Shown here one piece after another: positions 52,901 to 64,000 of a DNA stretch of 64,000 nucleotides. The position numbers were made by a program, and so were the translations under genes. The stretch's first letter is position 1. Each line of letters starts with the position of its first letter. Source of the DNA: Utricularia gibba (lineage: Eukaryota; Streptophyta; Magnoliopsida; Lamiales; Lentibulariaceae); contig NEEC01000014.1 in the NCBI GenBank assembly GCA_002189035.1, forward strand, positions 932,501-996,500, given 5' to 3'. The notes beneath the pieces are model-generated. The model was not told the DNA's origin. It did no database searches and was given only the letters and a program-made list of their open reading frames with translations.

Positions 52901-55900
52901 TAAAGCAAAATAAGGTGCAATGTAGTTGACCTCCTGAAGAAAGCGGTTCAAATAGATGATCCGAACTTCTGACAGCTGCCCAGTGAGGCTGTAATCAAAA
53001 CTCTCATAGTCCTCATCATCAGTACTAAATGAACTGAACTCGACCTGGATTAGTTCCCAAAATGTTTTATCAAAAAAATGGCAAAAGATGTGCAGATGTC
53101 AATAAAAAACTTTAAAAATGGCAAGATATTACATTTCTATGCATCTCATTTCTGAAGCTGGTTCCAGTAGTACGTAGGATATGATAATATATAGTGAAGA
53201 AACTGTTATTCAAACACTTACAAGGGAACAGGGACTCCACAAGCACAAAATACCAGATAACTCTGCATTTTTCAGCCCCGTAGTTTACAAGTACAGTAGA
53301 AATTATATTACTCTAATTAGGTTGCTGAGACAAGAAAACGAGGTGGATACAGCATTCAGGCTCACTCGAACCCGAAGATGAATAAAGAGAACTAAACTAG
53401 GTCCCAGCCACACTGTGGCATGTGATTCATAAGGCCTCTTTATGAACACCTCCAGTGTTAATAATTGTAGTAAATAAAAAGTTTGACGACTAAAGAAATA
53501 GAGGATGGTGAGGTTTTTTCTCAAGGTTATTGGTAAGTTGACAGTTCAAACTACATTATTTAGCTCTACCAATGAGTTATCCTGAACAGATTTATCACAA
53601 TGAACCACATATGTACATTAACGCTATTTAATTATGAAAGTTGCAGGATAGTAAGGATCTAGGAACGTAGCAACAACTTTCAAAAAGCAATTAGCCGACT
53701 AAAAATTAACGTGATAAGAGAAATTGAACTTGCATGCATATTGAACAATCAGATTACCTCCACAAATGATTTTCCACCAGGGTTCCTCATGTCACAAGCC
53801 CAGAAGTACATGTGACTCATGTGAAGGCTATCATCGCTTATTTTAAGATTCCCCAGCGAAGCCTTTATGCTAAATGAAGCAGGAAAAACCTGTAAAATAA
53901 AAGTTGATAATAATAGAAATTTCATGTCACATCAAGCAGAATTTTTCCATAACCAATGTATGTAATATGGACCTTAATATCAGTGAGAAAATTATCTTGA
54001 GTCAAAGTGGCAAGTTTACTGTCATTTTCGGTCATCAGTAATATCTCAGCCCGAGTCATATCCAACTGCAGGCAAAAAACAACTCGGGATTTCCCCTTTC
54101 CCAGCAAAGATTGAACTACGGGCTCTTCAACTTCACTGGACACTGGACCAGAATTCTTCATACCCGTGGGAATGGGATGAGCTGCAGCAGCATCTGAAGA
54201 AACATCACTATGCACTTCATGGTTATCTTCCTGTAAATTTATGGCATTTGCAAACTCCATGATAGCAATAACTGTAGGCCTACGACAGTAGAAAGACAAG
54301 GTGGAGACTGTGATTGACACCTGAAATAGAAAAGATACTCATAAAAGGGCATTCAAATGCACAACAATTCGAAACAGAATTAGAGACTATCGCGTTACAT
54401 CAGATAACAACTAAAAACAACTTCATTTCAGATAAAGCACATGCCACATATCCAGTTTTTTGTCCAGTTCTGTTCAAGGACTACATGAAAGTCATCAGCG
54501 CATGCATATTCAGTAATTTCAAACCTTAATCAAATAACATACCACACACAACTACAGATCTTCTGCTTAGACAATTAGAGAGTGAAAATAATGAAATTGA
54601 AAAGCCCTGCCACGGACAAACCAGCTTATCAATATTGGAATAATGTGCCGAGTTCTGGTCAAGCATAACTATCTGAGCCTTCACGAAACTGTCTTCACTG
54701 CTATTACTCGGCTCACAAGATTCTATGTGATTAATGCTAAAAGGCAGCAAAGCAGCAGAGCGCGTAAAAACAGGGGCCTCCAAGTCAGTACTCTCATATG
54801 GGGAGATAAACCGAGAACTTGTAAGCTCCAATTCACGACCAGGTGACATTGTACTTGAAGTAGAATCATTCAGACTCTCAGATGCTTCATAAAACTCTTC
54901 ATCGCCTTCACTTTGCCTAAAGTCTCCCATGACTTGATCAAGACTGCCATTACTGTTTCTAAAAAGTGAGGGTGTCTCTGCACTCATGATGAATGATCTC
55001 GCTAGGTAACAAATCTTCAGCGAGTCTCTATTGCAGAACATATCTTCTATTTCCAGTGATTTAAGAACTGTGCCAATGAAAATATCATTTCCTCTAATTG
55101 AAAACTCAATCTGTAGGAAGAAAGGATGTTAAATTGTGAAGCAATAAAGCGCCAATAATAAAACAACAGATTAACTTACCTGACCACCTATAGCTCGAAA
55201 CTCCAGTAAGCTTTTCTCCTCAGCAAGAAGCAGCTTAGTAAAACTTTGATCGTGCTAGAAAATAAAAAAATAAATAAAATAAACATATATAGATAGCAGT
55301 GTTATATTCCTCCTCAAAACCTACTTACCAAACTCGAGTAACTAAAAGTTATCTTCAACTCATCAAGCACACCAGTCAGAAAGAACTTTTCAGATATTGA
55401 CAAATCATTTGAATCACGATTTCCAATTTCAGATTCCTCTGAATCCGATGTACTTTCCAGAAGTCCAACTATAGGGGCTGTTCCCTGCACACATTCAAGA
55501 ACTTTTCATGAGCCATGCATTCTTATACCTACAAGGTACTTGTGCAACAAAAAGAATTACACACAGAAGTGAAAAAATCTGATAGTATTAAGTGCTTCTA
55601 CTAAGGGCAACAATGATGCCAAGTATCTGATGATAGCGATATTCACTCAACCATTCTAACGAGCAGAAGCACTTCCTAAATTCAGCACAAGAATAACTAA
55701 AGCTTTTAGGTTTATCACTCATTATAACTAGACATAATCACAAGCATTTAAAAGCCGAGCTACCTTAAGGATATATGTAATATCTTTCTCATCATGCTGT
55801 TAACATGAAAAACAAATGTTAAATAATTAAAATAAATACCGATGCCCGATAGATGGCTCGTTGGATGTACATTTGCCATGTTTTCCTTGAGTTCTCTGAA

Positions 55901-58900
55901 TCACAACGCAAAATGAGAGCATTTGAATCTTCCAAAACCTATGGAGTTGAGATTCACCACAAAAAAGAACATAATTATTCAATGGGTAATGATCAAAGAG
56001 TAAACCAGGTGATCATAGCTTATTGTTTCTAAAATACCTTGCCAATGAGTTGCTCTGAATCAAAAACAGCAAATACATTCTCCACATTTCCAAAAATATC
56101 AGAAGGAAGTTGATGTAGCTGTTTACCTCTCAAGCTACCATTAAAAACATCATGTAACACAAGAATGAGAAGAATTTCTCAGAGTGAAATTCATTAAAAA
56201 TTTTATTTATCACACGAGACTCTGGGTTTAATGATGAATTGGGTTCTGAAGGAGTTTCAGAGCATATACACACATGCAACACAGAATTCCATAAGAAGAA
56301 GTGTGTGTTTGCACAGGATTAAGCAGCTTAGAACTTGAACTCTGAGTGAAATGGTGACCACTAATACCATGTTAGAAGAGAAATATCCCGAAGTTGAGAG
56401 GCCACTTGGAGAAGGAAATCTCCTAATAACACAAGTTAAGAAAACATGTGATCTTATACAAACCTGAAATAATGCTTATAACTTCTGGCCTCAGGGTTTT
56501 CTAGTAAATAGACAGAAGACCCAACTATGCACAAATATCTACGTTGCCATACAGCTTCTCTTCCTCCAACCCCCTGAAAGAAAAGAGAGCAAACTTTCGT
56601 TATGACTCAAAAAATGGGAAAAAAAAATTTCAGGTCATAGAATAATGGGAAAAAAAAATAAATAGATCAGCACCCTTCGGGTGAGATGATATAACCAATC
56701 AGCAAAATCAGGTTCATCCCAAGGCTGTGCGATATCTTGACGTTCAGCATTATTATCTTGAAAAAGCTTAGCTATTTGCATTAAACGATGATAACGAGAT
56801 GGGGAAAAAGAAAATCCCATTGAAGGCAATCGCATGGCCAGTCTTGTTGATGGCAGGTTTGGAGTTGGTGACCTAATCTGAGGACACCAAAAGAATACAT
56901 GAAATGGCCCATACAAACTCAAACCAACCAAGCAAATGAATGTTTCAATAAAAAAGAAGAGGAAATGGCAATCACCTGCTGAAGCTTTAGAAATACTCCA
57001 CATTTGTCAATAACAGGGAGAACATTCATAAAGTTGCACTTCGTTAAATCATGATCCCTAACCACATAATCTCGACTCCAACTATAATCACCATCAACCA
57101 GAAAAGCTGATACATCTCTTAACACCAGATTAAACTGGGTATACATATTCATCTCGTCAAGAGAAGCATATTCTGCAATGTCCTGAGTTTCACAAAATCA
57201 AATGTTAGTTATGATGAAAATATTTGTATTCAGATAGAAACTTAACCTGAGAAGATATTGCCAATTTCCCCAAGTCAATCAAAAGCTTGGTGGAATGGAC
57301 ACCATCTGGAGAAAACTCAGTGGGGATAGTAATTTTGGGTGCTGCTATATCCAGATCCAAGAGAAATCTGAACCAACACATAGTAACAATCAATCCATGC
57401 AGTTGGGAAATCCTAGAAAAATATTCATTATAGCTGGATAAGGATCGATAAGCACAGTGGCATGCAACATTTGGTTTGAATATTTGCTATCGTTCTTTCT
57501 GTCATACTGACGCAAAATTTAAAACCAACTAAAAGTTTTAGAAAGCAATGCTTGGGCATCTGCATCCCCAGGTTTCATAACTCCTATGCAACTTTTTACC
57601 ATTCGATGTTACAGGTTAGCAAGTTTCATGTAGTTCCACCTAACCCAGAGACGCATTCCAACACAGAAGCATTATTTCAATTTTTTTAATTGATCCAAAA
57701 AAAGGTGGACATGGCTTTCCACTTTATGGATAATTTACTCCATTCCATGTAAGGGATGCTCCTATTTCAAAGATCACTAGAAAACCTGGTTCGCTGTTTT
57801 AATGCTTTGTTCACTTGTCTGGCCGTTGTACGCTTAACCTCATCAAGTGTCATCTGTAGGAGAAGACATGAAATTAATTTCACGAAAAGATAGTTGAGAC
57901 ATTCAACAAATGATTCAAGGGCGAAAGGCAATTTGAATGGACAAAAATAGATAGCAGTTGTTCTTGTGTAAACAGTATTTTCTACAAGAGAAAGAGTCCA
58001 TGTATATAACAGAAACAGGGAAATGATTATGTGAATTTTTTTAGGGATTCTTCCATAAACCGTGGCAAAAATGCTGGGAATATAACTTTTTTTACAAACT
58101 GTAAAACAGCTAACTTTAAAAGAACTAGTAAAATGAAAGCTTGAATGAAAAAATAACTTCAAAGATAAACGGATATTAAACCTGAACTGCAGAAGCAGTC
58201 TCTCGAGCTAGTGTTTGACTAACAGTGGCACTGTTTTGAAAAAAGTCAATGATTGCATTGACACAATCCTTCAAATACTGTGAAGAAAGAAAATCCTCAG
58301 AACAATAAAAGCTGGAATCAAATTTGAGAACTCATTCTGAGGTATACTTACAGTCACATAACAAGGTGATGCCTTAGCAACAAGGCTCCAATCCACGTTT
58401 ACATCAAATGGCTTGTAGCAGAAGGCACCAACTAAGGAATCAGAAGCACTTCCACTCTGCACTTAAAGGCAAGATAAATCACTCGGCAACACTCACAACC
58501 AGACACATGCAATGTGATGCTTAAAGAGTATAAACAATTAAGAAAGACAAAAGAAGCGAAAAAATAAAGACTACTAGATGCCTTACCACAGCAAGAAGAC
58601 CATTTGGGGATCGTAATCTGTAGGAACCTAATCTTATCTCCACAACTTTGCTCTCGGAAAAAATCTTTATGGAACTTTCAAGATTATCACAAGACAATTC
58701 AGCTAGGCAAACATCTGCGTCAATTAGTTTTGAAGCATTATGCTTCATTCTAAGGTTCAACAAAATATTAGGAAGATCCCTGTTATTCTGGATCATAAGT
58801 TCTTCATGCCCCTTGTACCCAATGATATCATTCAATCTCTTCCAATCTTCCTCAGTTAGCGTGCCAGGTTCAGCATCCTCTGTGCTAGAATTATTGTTCC

Positions 58901-61900
58901 TTCACAAGAAACACAATTAGAAAGCTGCTCATCTAAAGAGGAGATGAGCAGTCAAGAGAAGGCAAATTTACCTTCCAAATAGCCACCATGATTTCTTAGA
59001 TTTTTGTTTTTTTAGGGATGACTCTGATCCTGTTGACTGCTCAACAAACTTATGGGCCATCATCCTGCTCAAAAGGAGTGATGTAATACAAAACTATCAG
59101 AATCCTAAAGGGCATAGATTTTTGAGCAGGGGTAAAATTTCAGCAAGCCTACAGGAGAACCTTCTACGAGGTAAGAAAAACCTTAAAATGCCATTGTATT
59201 GCATGCATGACACGAAGTGGAAATAACCTGAGGCTACTGTTCTATAGAAATAAATTATAAAAAGAAGACAGAACCGATGATCTTCTATGAACAAGCACTT
59301 CTGACTCCTCAGCGATTAATCATGCTCCATGCATGTGTTCGCTAAGCATTTAAAAGTAAAAATGAAAGGAGTCACGTAGTAATATACACCTCCATTGAAG
59401 AATAACTTCAGCATCTAGTTCAAGATCAATTTCCTCTATCTCTTTGTTGTCATCAACTATGGCACGCTCACCATCGGACATGAGAAGTGATGCATATAGT
59501 GAGATATACTTCTTGCGCAATCTTGCATGTCGCAAAACTTGTTCCCATGACAATTTTCCTCTAGTAGTAAGCAACAGCGAATTAGAAACTAACAAAAATG
59601 CATACTATATAAAACCATAAATAGACAACAGAACAAATCAAACTAAGAAGATAAATTTCATAACTCCAAAAGGCAATTCTTGCTGACTTTAAGACTCTTT
59701 GAAATTAAAAAGGAGAAATAAGGAGGTTTTCCAATCAAAATGTATTTCCCAATCATCTTGCTATACTGCATCACAACACAGAGTTTTCCAAAATTTAAAT
59801 AAAAATATTTAGGGAACCTGGCCTTCTTCATTTGGTCTGAAACAGCTCTATAAGCATATTTCCACCAAGACAGTGGATTATCATTAACCGAAACATGTGG
59901 GCGATAGTGCACATATTTTACTTTCAGATTGAAGGATGCAAAGTTATCAGCTAACTTTAACAAATCCCGATAACCATCCTGATCAAAATACAAGGAATAT
60001 CACGAAACCATCGTTTAACAAGAGTGAAGACAAGCAAGGAGCCAGGCAAACCTTGGACAGACACAGAACTACATCATCAAGATTAACTGAAGCTTGCTGC
60101 AAGGGTTGACCTTTCATTCCAGAACTAATATGGCGATCTTTGAAATACTTAGCACTTCCACTCACTGGTTGTAAAACATAGGAGTGCTGACCAGTTTTAA
60201 TAACCTCTGGTCTCCCATTTCTTGTGCCAAACTTAAAAATCTGAAGCTCATAAATTTGGTTGAGGATACAATATCAGTAAATCGACACAATGAACAAAAA
60301 GACTGAAAAACTGAAAAAAAAACCTGTTCCCATTCAGACGGTAGCAAATCCTCCCACGGCTTTATGCTGTGCCATGGTGTGATGTCAGAATCCAAATATA
60401 CAGCCATGCGCTCCAGCTCCACAGACTAAAAATTATGGATTCAAAAAAAAATTAAATAAATAGATAAATAGATGACATCAAAGAAATGGACCATCATAGC
60501 ACACAGCATGTGGTATTTTATCACGACATTCTATGGTTTCCGTGACAAATATTAAGAGTGTGCCTTGTAAAGACCTGGATCCTCTTCTCCACAATTTTCC
60601 TAAGATTTGCTTCTACATTATGCTTCACTAAAACATTGACATGTTGAATACCAGTTACACCAAAATAAGGACCAGCAATCAATCAGGTCTGGAACTGAAA
60701 TGCTAAGGAAAGATTGCATCAGGGATTAGTGTTTAAACCTTCTGAGTTTTCTCCAATGCACCTTCAGTAATAAAAGTTTCCTCTCCATTGTCATCAATTG
60801 TGAATGCTGATAGCTTATCTAAAGTCACTCCTGCTGCAAAAGGATGTCCTGGATTACTGGATTCCAACGAGACAAGTCAAGGCATTGAGCATATACGGAA
60901 TAAAAAGAAGAAAGAATAAATGCAAAGAGAGGATATGAATATGGATATATGAACGGTACATACCTCTCAAGATCTTCATACCGGATATGAATATTTGATA
61001 TTGAAAGCTTCAAATTCCCGATCACTGTACCAATTAAAGATCCAAGCCACGACTTATCCTTGAAGAAAAGAAGAAAATGTAAATTAAAGACCAATATACA
61101 CAGGAATCTTTGATCCAGCGCAACTCAAGTTATGGAACCGTTTCAATCAATGGAGATAGCTTTTCTACAACATCTCAGAGTTCAAGACATACCATTTCAT
61201 TTTTAAGCATTTGGCGACTCTCCAACAGCTTCATTTCCATTTCCTGTTCAGAGAATCAGAAATTCTTTCATTGTACATAGCCTAGATGTTAGATGAATGC
61301 TGCGACATCCAAATGGGTAGAATAATATACCCTTATCTGAGTCCTTTTAGCTTCTCGGACAGCATCCTCACTAGACCCCTCGACCACTGTTGCAGGCTCA
61401 GCCAGTACATATATTCTGTCCAGGGAAACAAGGACCGGATCATGCCCAAGTCTGCTCCATGGGACCTGTACTCATGACAGCATAATTACCGTGGCTAAAC
61501 AAGGAAGATAATATAATCCTCCAGGAAAAAGAGAGAATCATAACATGCATATCAAGTTGTAAATGCACATCCCATGAAAAAGCAGACTCAAACCAGTTTT
61601 CCTTGAGCTTTAAAAACCAAACTTCCAATAATGATGGCATGAAACAAACACGTGCATCACTTTTAAACCAAAGTAGCCAAAAGTAAACATGAAACGTGGA
61701 GGGATGGGGTCAATGTTGCATAAAAATATAAGCAGGGCATCCAATCCGTATAGAAAACAAATTTTGAACTCCAAACGAGTACCCTGCATCGAATTTACAA
61801 ATTCTTATATGGAAACAGGAATAAAATTTCTGCCAACGAGACACACACATTCCAAAAAAGGAACATACGGAACCACAAACCTTAAGTCGAATGGATCCAA

Positions 61901-62359
61901 GAAACCCAGCTTTAACTCTAACAGGCAACTTCAAGGCGTTAAGTGCCTCGGGTTTCAGTTGCATGTTCGTTAGTTCTACATCGCCTGTTGAATAAACTCA
62001 GTAAGTAGGCACAATGTTGTCAAAAGAAAGACTCAAAACAACTCAACATCTCCAAATGCTCATAACTATGCTCATAAAAAAATGCAGATTCTAAAAACAA
62101 GTTGACGGCGATCATATTATTTAAGCAACATCATATCAGTTTAAATACTAAAAAACGTGACTTTTAGCAATTCGGTACATCATTCCTTACTTGAAACTGT
62201 TCAACTGGAGCATGATAAGTTTCGAACACAAATAAGGAGACCAAATAAGAAACATGGGTTACCTTGCCAAACACTTATCTTGAGTGCTTCTTTATTAAGC
62301 CCCCGAACATAATTCCCCAAGTATCTTTGCAACAGAAACGCAACTTGGTCCTCCAACAT
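37906..62359 (-). CDS. VPS13-type bridge-like lipid transfer protein with PH domain (apparent frameshift)
   Basis: Giant rod-shaped lipid-transfer protein acting at membrane contact sites. I followed about 63 exons in frame, roughly 4,200 residues (estimated). Exon 1 (62263-62359) starts MLEDQVAFLLQRYLGNYVRG and exon 2 (61881-61984) reads NMQLKPEALNALKLPVRVKA: the chorein/VPS13_N domain. Exons 56464-56573, 56038-56134 and 55840-55938 form a pleckstrin-homology domain (WQRRYLCIVGSSVYLLENPE to SRKTWQMYIQRAIYR), typical of the plant VPS13M group. A C2-like and hydrophilic region follows. Vps62/DUF946-type repeats lie around 47466-49090 (IWRPVTSDGVVYFGDIAVLG, FWWPEAPLGFVSLGCIACRG). The SHR-BD/adaptor-binding domain includes exon 43773-44720. 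The conserved C-terminal exon is 39670-40028, followed by 39319-39477, 38948-39220, 38666-38860, 38550-38602, 38296-38404 and 37906-38226. Exon 39670-40028 is one base short of the expected frame. An optional 33-base exon lies at 55764-55796. Confidence 0.94.
38603..38665 (-). other. Candidate GC-AG intron near the VPS13 3' end
   Basis: Exon 38666-38860 ends RCSLCRKQ with CAG followed by GCACGT, and the next exon starts after TATGCAG with SVDNNEYCSIWRPVCPDG. Both sides match the homologous region (CTLC.KQ...CSIWRPVCPDG) and keep phase 0. The nearby GT gives the wrong phase. Confidence 0.75.
39670..40028 (-). other. VPS13 exon with an apparent 1-base deletion
   Basis: The exon enters in phase 0 (VWSRRITGVGDGIV) and should leave in phase 0, because the next exon begins MILYLAETSRNFGCT, but it is 359 bases long. 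The reading frame is clear up to DRIRIPR. After that the conserved continuation AFRADNKLREYSEREALGQ is in the next frame. One G is missing (one C on the + strand) at the CC pair 39726-39727. Read as given, the protein stops at 39702. Confidence 0.85.
41518..41545. repeat. 28-base poly-A tract in a VPS13 intron
   Basis: Uninterrupted A run in the intron just after the exon covering 41588-42100. It reads as T in the transcript and lies near the splice donor side of the intron. Confidence 0.9.
55764..55796 (-). other. Possible 33-base optional exon of VPS13
   Basis: Between the PH-domain exon 55840-55938 and exon 55329-55484, a segment flanked by AACAG and GTAGCT reads HDEKDITYILK in phase 0. 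Both inclusion and exclusion keep the frame. Homologues I remember run directly from YRAS to G.AP, so it may be alternative or not used. Confidence 0.35.
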
Positions 62360-63023
62360 CTTCACAAAATCCTCGAAAAAACCCTCAAGAATGGGCGACT
62401 AAAAGAGTCCCGCTCATATACATGGCGTGTGATGAAATGGCCAAAAAAGACTTAACATCCAAAGATCAAGAATTACACAGTAGAATCTAGAAGTTTGACA
62501 TCATGCTAGGTAAGTGAACGCAACACGTTTTCCAGTATTCGGACACGTGTTCTTCCCCAACGGCCCAATCGAGGGAGGGAGGAGGCTGATCATCACCATT
62601 TTCACACGAACACACCCAGGTCTCCTCGCTAACCGAATCGTAACCGTTCACGTGGCGACAAGGTCCAGGTACGCATTGGGCCCACGGTACTAAATTAGAA
62701 TAAACGTAATGTTTACGGGGTACAAAATGCCAATATCAGAAGTTCCAGGGGATAAAACTCATATCTGCAAACCAAATGGACCGAATTGAAAATACCTCTA
62801 AATTTTAAAAGGAGCTTGAAGAAAAATGCATCAATATATTTCATAATTTTAATAGCTATATAAAATAAATATCATTTAAATTTTTATTTTTATCAAAAAA
62901 AAAAAAAAAATACTTACGAATAAAAAAAAAACAATCTGTTGGTTGAATGGATGCAAACGTCACATTTCATAAGCACTATTCTTACACACAAGCTGCCGCT
63001 ACACATCTCTGGTTCATGGGCTC
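62360..63023. promoter_or_regulatory. VPS13 promoter and 3' UTR of the right-hand gene
   Basis: 664 bases between the VPS13 start codon and the stop codon of the next - strand gene. The half next to VPS13 contains two CACGTG boxes. 62810-62940 is AT-rich with A runs and probably belongs to the 3' UTR or terminator region of the right-hand gene. Confidence 0.6.
62544..62654. promoter_or_regulatory. Pair of G-boxes (CACGTG) upstream of VPS13
   Basis: CACGTG at 62544-62549 and again at 62649-62654, about 185 and 290 bases upstream of the VPS13 ATG. G-boxes bind bHLH and bZIP factors such as PIF, HY5 and ABF types. Function here is inferred from position only. Confidence 0.5.
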
Positions 63024-63897
63024 CTACAGATCCTCTATCTCCTCGAGGGAAGAAAACTTGGCATCAATTTTACAAATGGTGTCTTGGTCAACAGTCACGG
63101 TGGTGTACCACTTCGGGAGCAAGCTCACCTCAGGCTGCGGGATGCAACCCTTTTCCTCAGGCGTTGGGAGCCCCTCGGGTTCTGTTTGGCTGCTCTGGGG
63201 CTTTGATTTAAACACTTGGAAGGCCATTGCCCGGCATTCGTTGAAGTCATCATCATTTCTTGCTTTCTGTAACTTGTCAGAGAGTTCACTTAGAGCAGTT
63301 TCCCACTCACTTTGGGAAGATTTCATCTTCTTCTCCGGTCTCTCTGTTCCTGCGCCAGTGAACTCATCGGTGGGATCATTCGCATCCTTTTGAAGATTTC
63401 TCAGGCCTTGGTCGACGATGTCTTTTATCCTCTTCCTGAAGCTCTCGGATCTTCTTATATCAGATCGGAGTTTCAGACTCAAACCGCTGACCATGTTTTC
63501 GGTATTCTTGTCATCAGAACTCAATGACTCCGTACCAGGAGACTGGTGTTGCTCGGTCAGAAGGTGATCCTCGGGTACTACTGATTCTGAGTGTACTGCA
63601 AAAACTTCTTCCAACAAGGAAACATTTTGCACGTACCGGTCAAAAGCTTCACTTTCTACAAGGGCTTTTCCGTCTTTAAATTCTTTCAGCTTCATGAACC
63701 TCCACTCATTTATAACTTGAGCATCCTAAAGAAATTTCAAAGAACGAGTTTTAGAAATGATAATGTAAAGAACGGGAGAGTAAATTAAGACGCAGCTTGT
63801 TCCCACCTTTTTCGTCAGTGGCTTCCTAGGCCTTGAAGTCTGCAAGCTACTAAACTGAGCAAAGTTGCTGGAAAGGTGCCGAAGACGATGCGAATTC
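63024..63897 (-). CDS. Unrecognised plant protein, C-terminal part (5' partial)
   Basis: Two exons are visible: 63807-63897 and the last exon 63024-63725, with 5' exons beyond the right edge. The first reads NSHRLRHLSSNFAQFSSLQT followed by a basic stretch (SRPRKPLTKK). The last begins DAQVINEWRFMKLKEFKDGK, is hydrophilic and rich in Ser, Glu, Asp and Lys, and ends FSSLEEIEDL. A charged, probably helical segment (SESFRKRIKDIVDQGLRNLQ) and a second one (WETALSELSDKLQKA) are visible. There is no membrane segment or catalytic motif. I do not recognise the family. Phase is consistent at the one junction (AAAAAG to GAT), and the upstream exon enters in phase 2, so at least one more exon lies outside. 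If synteny with Arabidopsis holds, the neighbour of VPS13 there could suggest an identity, but I cannot confirm it. Confidence 0.75.
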
Positions 63898-64000
63898 CTG
63901 TACATAATGTACATGCATTCAAACACCATACATGATTGTAAGCATGTCGAGTTCATGACTTTGATCTGAACAAACTGACAAGCGAATTTTTGAAAGTGTA
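63898..64000 (-). other. Intron of the right-hand gene, running out of the window
   Basis: The segment before the acceptor at 63898 has no open frame that continues the protein. It is taken as intron, with the upstream exons beyond 64000. Confidence 0.5.

Overview
The window is nuclear DNA of a flowering plant. Genes are broken into many short exons with AT-rich introns and almost entirely GT-AG splice sites. The proteins are plant-type: a chloroplast-type beta-amylase, a CBL calcium sensor, a DUF1442 protein and a nucellin-like aspartic protease. The species cannot be read from the sequence; gene content and order suggest a non-grass angiosperm. I see no prokaryotic genes, CRISPR arrays, intact transposons or RNA genes.

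Layout, left to right: (1) largest subunit of RNA polymerase III, + strand, 5' end outside the window; (2) cornichon-type ER cargo receptor, - strand; (3) myeloid-leukemia-factor (MLF)-like protein, + strand; (4) single-exon DUF1442 protein, - strand; (5) A1-family aspartic protease, - strand; (6) TARBP1/Trm3-type tRNA ribose methyltransferase, - strand, 34 exons; (7) CBL1/9-type calcineurin B-like protein, + strand, head-to-head with 6; (8) a decayed HSP70 fragment; (9) BAM3-type beta-amylase, - strand; (10) XendoU-type endoribonuclease, - strand; (11) a VPS13-type lipid-transfer protein, - strand, about 24.5 kb and some 63 exons; (12) the 3' part of an unrecognised gene, - strand, running off the right edge.

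I rebuilt genes 1 to 7, 9 and 10 exon by exon, with consistent splice phase throughout. Gene 11 was read in frame from start to stop. It shows one apparent single-base deletion in the exon for the conserved C-terminal region (near 39726), which would cut off about 390 residues if it is not a sequencing error. Three introns, and possibly a fourth, need a GC instead of a GT donor.

These are housekeeping and signalling genes that work separately, not a pathway or operon. The order BAM3 - XendoU - VPS13, and the pair TARBP1-type methyltransferase / CBL1, resemble what I remember of Arabidopsis chromosome 4, so this looks like an ancestral angiosperm block. I found no previously undescribed system. 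The points most worth checking are the VPS13 frameshift, the HSP70 pseudogene that still carries its intron, and the GC-AG introns.
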